Positions 36,275 through 44,012 of a stretch of 64,000 nucleotides of DNA are shown one piece after another. The position numbers and the translations under genes were made by a program. A model generated the notes under the pieces. The model made no database searches. It worked only from the letters and a program-made list of their open reading frames with translations, and was not told the DNA's origin. This stretch comes from Verrucomicrobiota bacterium (GTDB taxonomy: Bacteria; Verrucomicrobiota; Verrucomicrobiia; Limisphaerales; J093). Numbering within the stretch: position 1 is the stretch's first letter; every line of letters begins with the position of its first letter. Where the stretch lies: assembly GCA_016716505.1 (NCBI GenBank), contig JADJWF010000003.1, positions 496,001-560,000 on the forward strand, written 5' to 3'.

Positions 36275-36424
36275 ATGTCACAGCATCGTAGTTTGCGGGC
36301 CGCCAGCACGCTCGGAGCCAAACGCAACGTCTTGAAGCGTTTCGAGCGCGTCGAGATTCTGAAGAAACGCGGCCAATGGAAAGACGGCGACCGCGTAACC
36401 GGTTTGCGCAAGACCAAGGCGTGA
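36275..36424 (+). CDS. Small basic protein specific to Verrucomicrobia/Chlamydiae
   Basis: A 49-residue, strongly basic protein beginning SQHRSLRAASTLGAKRNVLK and ending RVTGLRKTKA. It matches the Chlamydia-Verrucomicrobium small basic protein family as I remember it (TIGR04137), thought to act at ribosomes or rRNA because of its charge. It has its own intergenic region upstream of 170 bp. It is a useful taxonomic marker for the window. A longer frame in the same phase runs upstream, but is antisense of the esterase. Confidence 0.9.
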   Translation: MSQHRSLRAASTLGAKRNVLKRFERVEILKKRGQWKDGDRVTGLRKTKA

Positions 36425-36551
36425 TTGGCCACTGGGCGCCACGCCGCGAACCGTCGCGCACCAGTCCGCCCTCGCGCTCCCGACTCCGCCGGCGACCGAC
36501 TTCCGGTTCCGCCTCCCGGCCCGCGCCTGGCCTTCCACCGCGCCCTGAACC

Positions 36552-37283
36552 GTGAGTTCAGACGCCGGCATACGCCTGCAAAAGTTCCTCGCCGAGGCGG
36601 GTGTGGCCTCCCGGCGCGCGGCGGAGAAGTTGATCCGCGCCGGGGACGTGACCGTCAACGGCGAGGTGGTCAAGGAGTTGGGCAGCCGGGTGGACCCGGT
36701 GCAGGACGTCGTCTGTGTGGACGGCGCGCCAGTCCGGCCGAAACGCAAGCTGATCGTCGCGCTCAACAAACCGGTCGGCGTCGTCTGCACCCGCCGCGAT
36801 GAGGCCAATCGGCCGACCGTTCTGGACCTGCTCCCCACCGAATGGCGCGGCCTGTACCCGGTGGGCCGGCTTGACCGGGACAGCGAGGGATTGTTGCTGC
36901 TGACCAACGACGGCGAATTGTGCCTCCACCTCACGCACCCGCGTTTCCAGGTTCACAAGCACTACGTGGCCCGGGTGCGGGGTAAGGTGTTGGAGCCGGA
37001 ACTCGCCCGGCTTCAACGCGGCATCCGGCACGATGGCGAAACCCTGCGCACGGTGGCAACCCGCCTGGTCTCGGCCAACGCCTCGCACAGCGTGGTGGAG
37101 CTGGAGTTGACCGAAGGACGGAATCGCGAGGTCCGGCGGATGTTCGAAGCGTTGGGGTATGAGGTCGAAAGCCTGCGCCGCACGCAGATCGGACCCATCA
37201 AGCTGGGCGAACTCAAACCGGGCCGGTGGCGCGTGTTGACACCCTCGGAAGTCTCGACCCTGCGCCGGCTGACGGCGGATTGA
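36552..37283 (+). CDS. rRNA pseudouridine synthase of the RsuA/RluB family
   Basis: A 243-residue enzyme starting at GTG 36552 with an S4 RNA-binding domain (IRLQKFLAEAGVASRRAAEKLI) followed by the synthase domain. The catalytic aspartate lies in VGRLDRDSEGLLLLTNDGEL and the TEGRNREVRRMFEALG motif closes the active site. It should isomerise a uridine in 16S or 23S rRNA; RluB is a little more likely than RsuA by architecture, but this is not certain. The gene is 127 bp after the small basic protein, in the same direction. Confidence 0.94.
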   Translation: MSSDAGIRLQKFLAEAGVASRRAAEKLIRAGDVTVNGEVVKELGSRVDPVQDVVCVDGAPVRPKRKLIVALNKPVGVVCTRRDEANRPTVLDLLPTEWRGLYPVGRLDRDSEGLLLLTNDGELCLHLTHPRFQVHKHYVARVRGKVLEPELARLQRGIRHDGETLRTVATRLVSANASHSVVELELTEGRNREVRRMFEALGYEVESLRRTQIGPIKLGELKPGRWRVLTPSEVSTLRRLTAD

Positions 37284-37305
37284 GCAACCCCAACCGCGGG
37301 TCGCT

Positions 37306-37359
37306 GCTCCCGCGTCCAGCCGGCGCCCGCCGGTCTGACTGCCGGCGTCGAGCGGGAGC
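37306..37359. terminator. GC-rich hairpin between the pseudouridine synthase and the FG-GAP gene
   Basis: GCTCCCGC (37306-37313) pairs perfectly with GCGGGAGC (37352-37359). The 38-base interior contains further CCGGC/GCCGG pairing. It lies between convergent gene ends (37283 and 37394). No T-tract is present. Confidence 0.4.
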
Positions 37360-37393
37360 CGCGCACCCGCAATCGCGTGGCCCCGCAACGCCT

Positions 37394-38551
37394 TCACCGC
37401 GCCGGAAACGAATGGTAGTGACCAGGAATCCGTTCCCCCAGTTCCACGGCGGCGCCACCGACCGGCTCGATGCGCAGCCTCACCGGCCCAGCGTGGGTTC
37501 CCAGCCCGAAATGCACAACGCCAGACCGCTGGGACCGATGCGAGTCTCCCGCCAAAACCGCGCAGGGCGTTGAACGACCGCCCGCCGTCAGTTGGACTCG
37601 CCCCGCAAGGACGGGCGGAACGCCGATCGCCGTCCGAAGTCGTAGTCCAATCCACTGGCCCGCGTCGGGCAGCCGGTTCTGCCAGACCTGCAGGGTCTGC
37701 TGCTTGCGGGGCCACGCCTCAAAGGTGGTGAAGATCAGGTCCACCCGGCCGTCGCCATCGAAGTCGTCGGCCACCAGATTCCGCGAATCGGTTTCCACCG
37801 CGACGCCCAACAGGTGGGCCACCTCCACAAAGCTCTGGCCGGCCAGGTTGAGGTAAAGCCGGTTTTTTTCGTAGCCGCCGTAGGACATGCCGTGGCCCCG
37901 GGTGCGGCCCAGTTTGGAAGTGAAGTAGGCCAGCGCGACAGGGTTCTCCTTCGAGTCGCCCACGTAGATGTCGTGCCGCCAGAACTCGGCGTCGTAGTCG
38001 CGGGTTTGCTGGCGGGTTTCGTGGCCATTGGTGATGTACACGTCCAGGAAACCGTCGTTGTCGAAATCCGCCGCGGCGCAGCCCCACGACCAGCCGGAGT
38101 GCGCGATGGAGGATTGGGCCGGAGCGTCGCCGAATCGGCCGCCGCCCAGCCCGCGCCAAAGCCGGTTGCCCCGCACCATGGCCCCCCGCATCGCGGCGTA
38201 ATCGGGCCGTTCGGGACGCGACAGCCCCAACGCGTCCAACCGCAGCGCGGTCGGGCAGTGCATCCCGGTCACCAGCAAATCGAGGCGGCCATCCGAATCG
38301 AAATCGGCCAGGGCGTGGGACATGCCGAATACCTTCGGATCCGCCAGCCAGCGCGAGGTCACTTCTTCAAATCGGCCACGCCCGTTGTTGGCGTAAAGGT
38401 CCACGCCGGCGAAATCGCTCACGACGACGAGGTCGGCGTCGCCGTCCTCATCGAGGTCCGTCAATGATGCGCTGTAAGTGCGCCGCCAGCGCTTCGCTGC
38501 CAGCCCGGCCGCCTCGGTGGCATCCGTAAACCGGCCGCGGCCGTCATTCAT
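37394..38551 (-). pseudogene. C-terminal part of a frameshifted FG-GAP/ASPIC-UnbV protein
   Basis: These 385 residues begin in the middle of a repeat (MNDGRGRFTDATEAAGL) and contain FG-GAP repeats such as SLTDLDEDGDADLVVV and ADFDNDGFLDVYITN, ending with an ASPIC/UnbV-like domain. There is no signal peptide. The frame is open upstream to about 38600 and encodes the expected continuation (YYDANDGYPAYLL) of the N-terminal part in the next entry. One missing base near 38601-38603 separates them. Probably one gene of about 780 codons. Confidence 0.8.
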
Positions 38552-39723
38552 CAGCAGGTATGCGGGATACCCGTCGTTGGCGTCATAGTAGGCGTCGGCA
38601 TTTGACCACCGTCATAAGGGTTCTTGTATTGCCCGAGCCACACGTCGAGGTCGCCGTCGCCATCCACGTCCGCCGCCGTAATGACCTGGCCGTAGCGCAG
38701 CCGCGCCGGGGCCGGCCACACGAATTCCGGCGCGCTCGAAAAGCTGCCCGTGCCATCACCCCGAAACAGGAACAAACCCTCAAAGCGGGCGCACAGAAAA
38801 TCATCCCGTCCGTCGCCATCGAAATCGGCGATGGCGCCCGTGAAAATGAGGCCCGGTCCATCCGCGCAGAAGCGCGAGCGCACGAACTGCCCCCCGCGCC
38901 AGCGGAATACGGCGTTGGCCGACGCGAGAATGATCTCGTTGGTGCCATCGCCATCGAGGTCGTGGACGATCAGCGGATCAATGAAATGGGATTTCGGCGG
39001 CGGCGCGACGACTTCATACAAAACCCGGCTGAACGCCGGCGGCCCATCGCGGGTCATGAGTTGCAGCCGGCGGGCGTCCACTCGGCGCACGCGCGGCAAG
39101 CCGTCCTCGTCCAGCTCCTCGCTCCACTCCACGTGCAGGTCGCCGGTCAGGCTGGCGCGCTGGATCAGCCGTTCGTTCACGAAATGGGCGGAGAACCAAA
39201 ACCGGCTGCGACCGGGCCGTCCTTCGGCGGCGGGCTCGAAGCGGTTGTGGCGGAACTCACATTGCACCATCTCCCAGCCTTCGCCGGCGAGCACGGCGAG
39301 CCGTCCGCGCCAGTCCGATGCCGGGGACGCCGGGAACTCCGGGGCCATCGGATCGAACATCTGAATGCCGTGCGGGAGTCGTTTCGGCGAGAGGAACTCC
39401 GGCAACCACACCTCGCCCACCGCGAAAGCCACAGCCACCCCGAGGCGATCGGAACTCGCGTTGAGCGAGTCCCAGAGGCGCTCGAACACGGCCCCTGCCC
39501 GCTCAGCCATCATTTCGGGCGCCCAATGTGTCTCAGCCGCCTGCCGCTCGCGCGCCTCAAGCCCGGTCAGTTCGGCAGCGAGTTGGCGCAGTTGCTCGGA
39601 TGTCGGAATCGCCCCTCGGCCGTCGTCCGCCGGGGGTTGCCGCCAGCGGGCAACGGCGATCAACCCGGCCAGCAGCACCAGCAGCAGAATCAGCCGACGA
39701 GGGAAAGCGCGCATGATCGGCAC
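38551..39723 (-). pseudogene. N-terminal part of a frameshifted membrane-anchored FG-GAP protein
   Basis: This 390-residue reading begins with a membrane anchor (RLILLLVLLAGLIAVARW), then about 200 residues of helical and beta sequence, and then FG-GAP repeats (VHDLDGDGTNEIILA, ADFDGDGRDDFLCA, ADVDGDGDLDVWLGQ). After KNPYDGGQ the frame changes to an unnatural Thr/Pro tail and stops at 38551. Adding one A to the A-run on the coding strand (TTT at 38601-38603 on the plus strand) restores the repeat and joins the C-terminal part. It lies 18 bp downstream of the haloperoxidase gene. Confidence 0.85.
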
Positions 39724-39741
39724 TGCGGAGGCGGCCGGCGG

Positions 39742-41205
39742 TCATTGCTCCCGCGCGCGGAAAAAGCGGTTGCCGCCCCCACCGGTTAGGTTGGCCACCA
39801 CGAATCCGCCCGGCACTGCGGTGTTCGTTGTGACAGGCTGCCAGGCGCCGAGGTCTGCCGACGCCTCCAATACGTACCGCCGGCCCACGATGCCGTGGAG
39901 CCGGACCCGGAGCGCCTCCGGCGAAAAACGCTCAATCCGCACCTGGGGCAGCTCGCTGTTGGACAGCAGGAAATTGTCTGACACGTAGTTCCCGATTTTC
40001 TCGCCGCAGCGCTTGCCCTCCCGGTTGGCAAACTGAAAGTGGATGCCGCCATAGATGCGGCTCATGCCCACTTCGTCCGCGCCGGCGGCCAGACTGTGGA
40101 ACCGCCGCACCACGCCCGGCAGCGAGTCCGAAAACGTGTCAAACGTAATCGCGTCCGTGCCGAAGAAGCGGGTGATCACCTGCGCCGCAGCCTTGCTGAA
40201 AGTGCTGTGACCACTGGTGTACTCGGGAAACGGCGGCGAGACGAGGTAGTGGTCCCAGTTGGGATCGGCCTCCGTGGCCGGGTTGCCATCCTCAGCCGCG
40301 CGCTGAATGGCGGTCACCGGGCGCCACAGGTTGTAGCGATACTTGGCCTCCCAGCAAACGATGCCGCCGTCGGCTTGGGCGAGACTGACCAGCGCCATCA
40401 GCCGGGCGCTGTCGGCCAGGGTCAACCGCCGGTCGCGGGCAATGCTGGCGGCGATTTCGTTCCAGTGGCCGGGCGGCATGGCCGTGTAGCTGAAGTCCGA
40501 CCAGAAGACTGCGATCTGCGATTGCTCCGCCGAGCGGACCGCACTGTTCCACGCCCCCAGCCTCTTCACCTCGTCGAAGTCCCGCGCATACTCCTCACTG
40601 TCGAGCGGCGGCGGCGGCGGCGGCACAAACGGCTCGAGTTCGGGCAGGGTGAACAGCCTGACGTAACGCCAGTGCGGATCGAGCGGCGGGCGATAAAACG
40701 GTGGGGTCCGCCGCCAGGCCCCCGGTGCGGCACTCGGAATGTAGGGCACTTGTGTGTTGGCACCATCATTGGCCCGGGCCGCAAGCATGGTTTCGGCCAC
40801 CGACGTTCCCCACGCAAGGCCGTTGGTCGTCGCGTCCCTGTCGGGCAGGGTGCCGCGCTGCCAGCGGAACAACTCATCCGCCGCCGCGCTGAACGAGGGA
40901 TACAGCGTGACGCAGATGCGGTGCCCTGCCGCGCTGGCGGCAGCCTCCGGCGAGGCCTCCGCAGGCCCGGGCATCGTCACTTGATACGGCTGGTGGGTCC
41001 GGAGAATGCCGTTCACCGCGTCGTAAATCGCGCCGTGCAGCATGGCGAGGTTCCGGGCCGACAGCGTGGGGGCCGAATTGTCGCTGCGGATGCAGCGCAT
41101 CATCATCGCGTCCCACTCGAGGCAAGGATTTGCTCGCGCCGCCGAGACCACCCACGCCACCAGCGCCACCGCCAAGCCACGACAACCTCTCGAAGAACGG
41201 ATCAT
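39742..41205 (-). CDS. Exported vanadium-dependent haloperoxidase / PAP2-superfamily protein
   Basis: A 487-residue exported protein (signal peptide ending near AARANP) of the acid phosphatase/vanadium haloperoxidase superfamily. All vanadate-binding motifs are present: KYRYNLWRP (about residue 287), TSGHSTFS (about 331) and SRIYGGIHFQ (about 381). The C-terminal 90 residues form a separate beta domain ending FRAREQ, like those appended to secreted Verrucomicrobia proteins. It could halogenate or act as a phosphatase; sequence alone does not decide. Probably co-transcribed with the FG-GAP gene. Confidence 0.9.
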   Translation of the reverse strand: MIRSSRGCRGLAVALVAWVVSAARANPCLEWDAMMMRCIRSDNSAPTLSARNLAMLHGAIYDAVNGILRTHQPYQVTMPGPAEASPEAAASAAGHRICVTLYPSFSAAADELFRWQRGTLPDRDATTNGLAWGTSVAETMLAARANDGANTQVPYIPSAAPGAWRRTPPFYRPPLDPHWRYVRLFTLPELEPFVPPPPPPLDSEEYARDFDEVKRLGAWNSAVRSAEQSQIAVFWSDFSYTAMPPGHWNEIAASIARDRRLTLADSARLMALVSLAQADGGIVCWEAKYRYNLWRPVTAIQRAAEDGNPATEADPNWDHYLVSPPFPEYTSGHSTFSKAAAQVITRFFGTDAITFDTFSDSLPGVVRRFHSLAAGADEVGMSRIYGGIHFQFANREGKRCGEKIGNYVSDNFLLSNSELPQVRIERFSPEALRVRLHGIVGRRYVLEASADLGAWQPVTTNTAVPGGFVVANLTGGGGNRFFRAREQ

Positions 41206-41334
41206 GCGTACAGGTTATGAGCCTGCCACGAGGGGGCAATGGCAAAGCCCGGCCAGCAGGCCCTCGCGAGCTGGGGGCCTGAGCGGAAGCCTCCCTACCC
41301 CTCGGCAGCCCGTGGGACACTTACCGAGCGGCTT

Positions 41335-42267
41335 TCAGCACCCGCCGCTCCCGAATTCCTCGGCGTGGTACGAACTGCGAACCAGCGGACCGGAAGCGAC
41401 ATGGACGAAGCCCATCGCCCGTGCCGTGGCGCCCAGCTCCTCGAAACGCCCCGGCGGCACAAACTCCACCACCGGTAAATGACGCAGGGTGGGTTGAAGA
41501 TACTGACCCAGCGTCAGAATCTGGCAGCCGACCGACCGTAAATCGCGCATCGCCTCGATGACTTCGCCGGCGTGTTCGCCGAGACCGAGCATCAGACCGG
41601 ACTTGGTGAAGATCTCCGGCGCGCGCTCCTTCACCTTGCGCAGCACAGACAAGGAACGGTCATACGTGGCCCGATGTCGCACGGAGGGGGTCAGGCGACG
41701 TACCGTTTCCAGGTTGTGGTTGAAAACCTGTGGCCGGGCGGCAATGACCTCCGCCAACGCCTCATCCCGGTCGTTGAAGTCCGGCGTCAACACTTCGATG
41801 ACGATGGACGGGTTCACGTCCCGGACCGCCTCGATGGTCGCCCGAAAATGCGCGGCGCCGCCGTCGGGGAGATCGTCGCGGGCGACGGCCGTGATGACAA
41901 CGTGCCTGAGTCTCATCCGGCGGGCTGCTTCGGCCACGCGGCGCGGTTCGTCCGCCTCGAGCGGCAGCGGCTTGGCAGTATCCACGGCGCAAAATCCGCA
42001 GGCGCGCGTGCAGCGGTCGCCGGCAATCATGAAGGTCGCCGTGCCCCGGCTCCAGCACTCCCAATGGTTCGGACACTTCGCGCTCTCGCAGACGGTGTGG
42101 AGCCGCAGTTCTTCCAGGAGTCCCCGGGTGACCGCGAAGCTCTGCGAGGTCGGCAACTTGATCCGCAGCCACTCGGGCAGCCGGGGTCGCGGCACCGCGG
42201 GCGCTGCCGGGGTCGGGAAGCCTGACCACGAATTCGACGCGGCGGCGATTCGGGGGGCGGGAGTCAT
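41335..42267 (-). CDS. lipA: Lipoyl synthase
   Basis: This 310-residue radical SAM enzyme inserts sulfur at C6 and C8 of protein-bound octanoate. It has the auxiliary cluster cysteines in CESAKCPNHWEC, the radical SAM CTRACGFC and the C-terminal RSSYHAEE serine that binds the auxiliary cluster. ATG 42267 overlaps the glutaredoxin stop by 4 bp. The N-terminal 30 residues are Ala/Pro-rich and longer than usual. Confidence 0.96.
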   Translation of the reverse strand: MTPAPRIAAASNSWSGFPTPAAPAVPRPRLPEWLRIKLPTSQSFAVTRGLLEELRLHTVCESAKCPNHWECWSRGTATFMIAGDRCTRACGFCAVDTAKPLPLEADEPRRVAEAARRMRLRHVVITAVARDDLPDGGAAHFRATIEAVRDVNPSIVIEVLTPDFNDRDEALAEVIAARPQVFNHNLETVRRLTPSVRHRATYDRSLSVLRKVKERAPEIFTKSGLMLGLGEHAGEVIEAMRDLRSVGCQILTLGQYLQPTLRHLPVVEFVPPGRFEELGATARAMGFVHVASGPLVRSSYHAEEFGSGGC

Positions 42268-42551
42268 GGACGGCCGACTGGTTCCTGACGGTTGGATTCC
42301 AGCGGGCCGATTTCCCGGGGCCACCAACGCGCGATTTCCGCTGCGCCGAAATCAGCCAGCACCTTGCCGTCCACCTCGATCACGGGCGCGCTGGTTTGGC
42401 CCGAGAGCCGGATCATCTCGTCGTAAGCCCGCTCGTCGGCATGGACATCGAGCACTTCGTGCTGAATCCCATGACGGTTGAGCCAGGCAATGGCCTCGTG
42501 GCACCACGGGCAGTAGCGTTTGATAAAGAGTCGGACCCGCATCGGTTTCAT
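42264..42551 (-). CDS. Glutaredoxin-like protein
   Basis: A 95-residue thioredoxin-fold protein with the dithiol CPWC (KRYCPWCHEAIAWL), the cis-proline in TSAPVIEVDGK and the following DFG. It reduces disulfides or could carry iron-sulfur clusters, which would suit its overlap with lipA, whose product needs two clusters. Met at 42542 is an alternative start. Both ends overlap neighbours by 4 bp. Confidence 0.9.
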   Translation of the reverse strand: MKPMRVRLFIKRYCPWCHEAIAWLNRHGIQHEVLDVHADERAYDEMIRLSGQTSAPVIEVDGKVLADFGAAEIARWWPREIGPLESNRQEPVGRP

Positions 42552-43108
42552 TTGTTCGCCGCGCCGGGAAAGTGATCGGCGGGCCACGCGCCGTCAACCC
42601 GGGGTACCAGCCCTCGCTCGCGGAGCAGAGCGTCCGTCTTCGCGACCGTCTCTCCCGCCGGCACACCGAGGAAAACCGCCCGCCCGGAGCGGAGGCTGAG
42701 CATCAGCACCGAGAAATCCGCCCGGTGCAACCACGAGCACTGCTCAATCTCGGTGAAGCGCCAAAACCGGGCGGTATTTCCCTGGCGCCGGGAGATGCCC
42801 GTCTCAAAAACGCTCACGTCACAGGGCCGGCGCTCCAACCACGGAATGACCCCATACACAAGACACCAAGCCACCGCGAAGAGCATCAGAGCTTCGATCA
42901 CAAGTCGCCAGCCTTGCGCGTCCCCACCGACGATCCATCGGCCGAGCATCGGCAGCAAGAACAAGGCAAAGCAAAGGGACACCCAGCGAAGGCGATACCA
43001 CTTGGACCGCGTACGCGCCCGGCTCAAGCAGAGCAACCGTCGAAACTCCCGCGGCTCCCGCCACGCCAGGAGCTTCTTCGGCAACACCCTTCGCCACCAC
43101 GCGCTCAT
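42548..43108 (-). CDS. Small membrane protein with PH-like domain, unknown function
   Basis: A 186-residue protein with a basic N-terminus and two membrane helices (VSLCFALFLLPMLGRWIVG and VIEALMLFAVAWCLVYGVI). A C-terminal cytoplasmic domain follows (about residues 105-165) with the strand pattern of YcxB/PH-like domains (FETGISRRQG, FRFTEIEQCSWLH, VLMLSLRSGRAVFLGVP). I cannot name it. It overlaps the cupin gene and the glutaredoxin gene by 4 bp each, so it is co-translated with them. Confidence 0.8.
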   Translation of the reverse strand: MSAWWRRVLPKKLLAWREPREFRRLLCLSRARTRSKWYRLRWVSLCFALFLLPMLGRWIVGGDAQGWRLVIEALMLFAVAWCLVYGVIPWLERRPCDVSVFETGISRRQGNTARFWRFTEIEQCSWLHRADFSVLMLSLRSGRAVFLGVPAGETVAKTDALLRERGLVPRVDGAWPADHFPGAANK

Positions 43109-43506
43109 CGAACTTCCACCTCGGCGCCGGCCGGCGGGCCGTCCGGTTCGGTGATCACGGTGTCGTCGTGCTCGTAAGCGGGCGCGCAACAACACAGCAA
43201 GCGGAGCGTTTCGTCGCCCGTGTTCCAGAGCTTGTGCCGCTGGCCTGGGGGGATGGCGATCGCATCGCCCGGTCGCACCTCGCGTTCCACCCCCTCCACC
43301 CGCATCCGACCGCGACCGTGGGTGATGAAGTAAATTTCCTCGGTGCAGCGGTGCAGGTGTTCCTGCGTGGCGGCGCCGACGGGCAGCCGTGCCTCGGCCA
43401 GACTTTGATTGCGAATGACCGAATTCCGGTGCGCCAGGAGTTCACGAATTTCCGAACCGTCCTTCGTGATGAACGGCGTCACGGCATCAAGGTTGCGGAC
43501 ATCCAT
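43105..43506 (-). CDS. Cupin-domain protein
   Basis: A 133-residue single cupin with the metal-binding motifs HLHRCTEEIYFITHGRG (two His and one Glu) and PPGQRHKLWNTGD (His). Such proteins bind Mn, Fe or Zn and act as isomerases, dioxygenases or sugar sensors; no substrate can be given. Start at ATG 43506; in-frame sequence upstream is not cupin-like. First gene of the cupin / membrane protein / glutaredoxin / lipA operon. Confidence 0.88.
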   Translation of the reverse strand: MDVRNLDAVTPFITKDGSEIRELLAHRNSVIRNQSLAEARLPVGAATQEHLHRCTEEIYFITHGRGRMRVEGVEREVRPGDAIAIPPGQRHKLWNTGDETLRLLCCCAPAYEHDDTVITEPDGPPAGAEVEVR

Positions 43507-43568
43507 GACCGCGAAGCATCCAACCGGGAAGTGGCAATCGCAACCGGATTGCCGACCGAGCAACAAGA

Positions 43569-44003
43569 ATGACGCACCGCAAGAGCCACGACGTCTGGTG
43601 GGGCACCGGCCGGGGCGACCTCGCCGAAGCGTTGCGCGAGCTGCATCGCCTGGGCGTGCGCCCGACGCTCTTCGCCATCGAGTACGCGCACAACTGGGAC
43701 GACAACCGCAACGACATCGCCCAATGCGCGAAGTTCTTCGCCGAATACGTCAAAACGATCGAGGCCGCCGCGCCGCGCCGCGACCCGTTGTTCGCCGACT
43801 GGGCGGGCGCGGACATCAGTCGGCCGCGGCTGGAAGCGCTGACCGGCCAGTTGCACCAGTGCATTTCCGCCGGCATCCGCGACCCGCTGACCGCTACACC
43901 CTCGGCCTTGGAGACCCGCGGTCCCGACGGCCAGCGCGAGCAGGCCCTGCTCATTTCCGCCGACCGGATCATGATCCAGCGGGTGATTCAGGATCAGCGT
44001 TGA
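43569..44003 (+). pseudogene. Truncated C-terminal remnant of a sugar isomerase/epimerase (TIM barrel)
   Basis: The first 65 residues (HDVWWGTGRGDLAEALREL, FAIEYAHNWDDNRNDIAQC, AKFF) match the final barrel strands and helix of xylose-isomerase-like sugar phosphate isomerase/epimerases, where the WGTG and SIEYEHNW patterns are standard. The roughly 230 residues that normally precede are absent; upstream bases are the 5' region of the cupin gene on the other strand. The second half (about 75 residues) resembles nothing I know and may be ordinary readthrough. It may be translated, but cannot form a complete barrel. Confidence 0.6.
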
Positions 44004-44012
44004 AGAACCCGT

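Noticed and set aside
34547..36424. A 625-codon plus-strand frame ending in the small basic protein
   Set aside because: Only the last 49 codons are real; the rest is antisense to the esterase. The start at 36275 was used instead.
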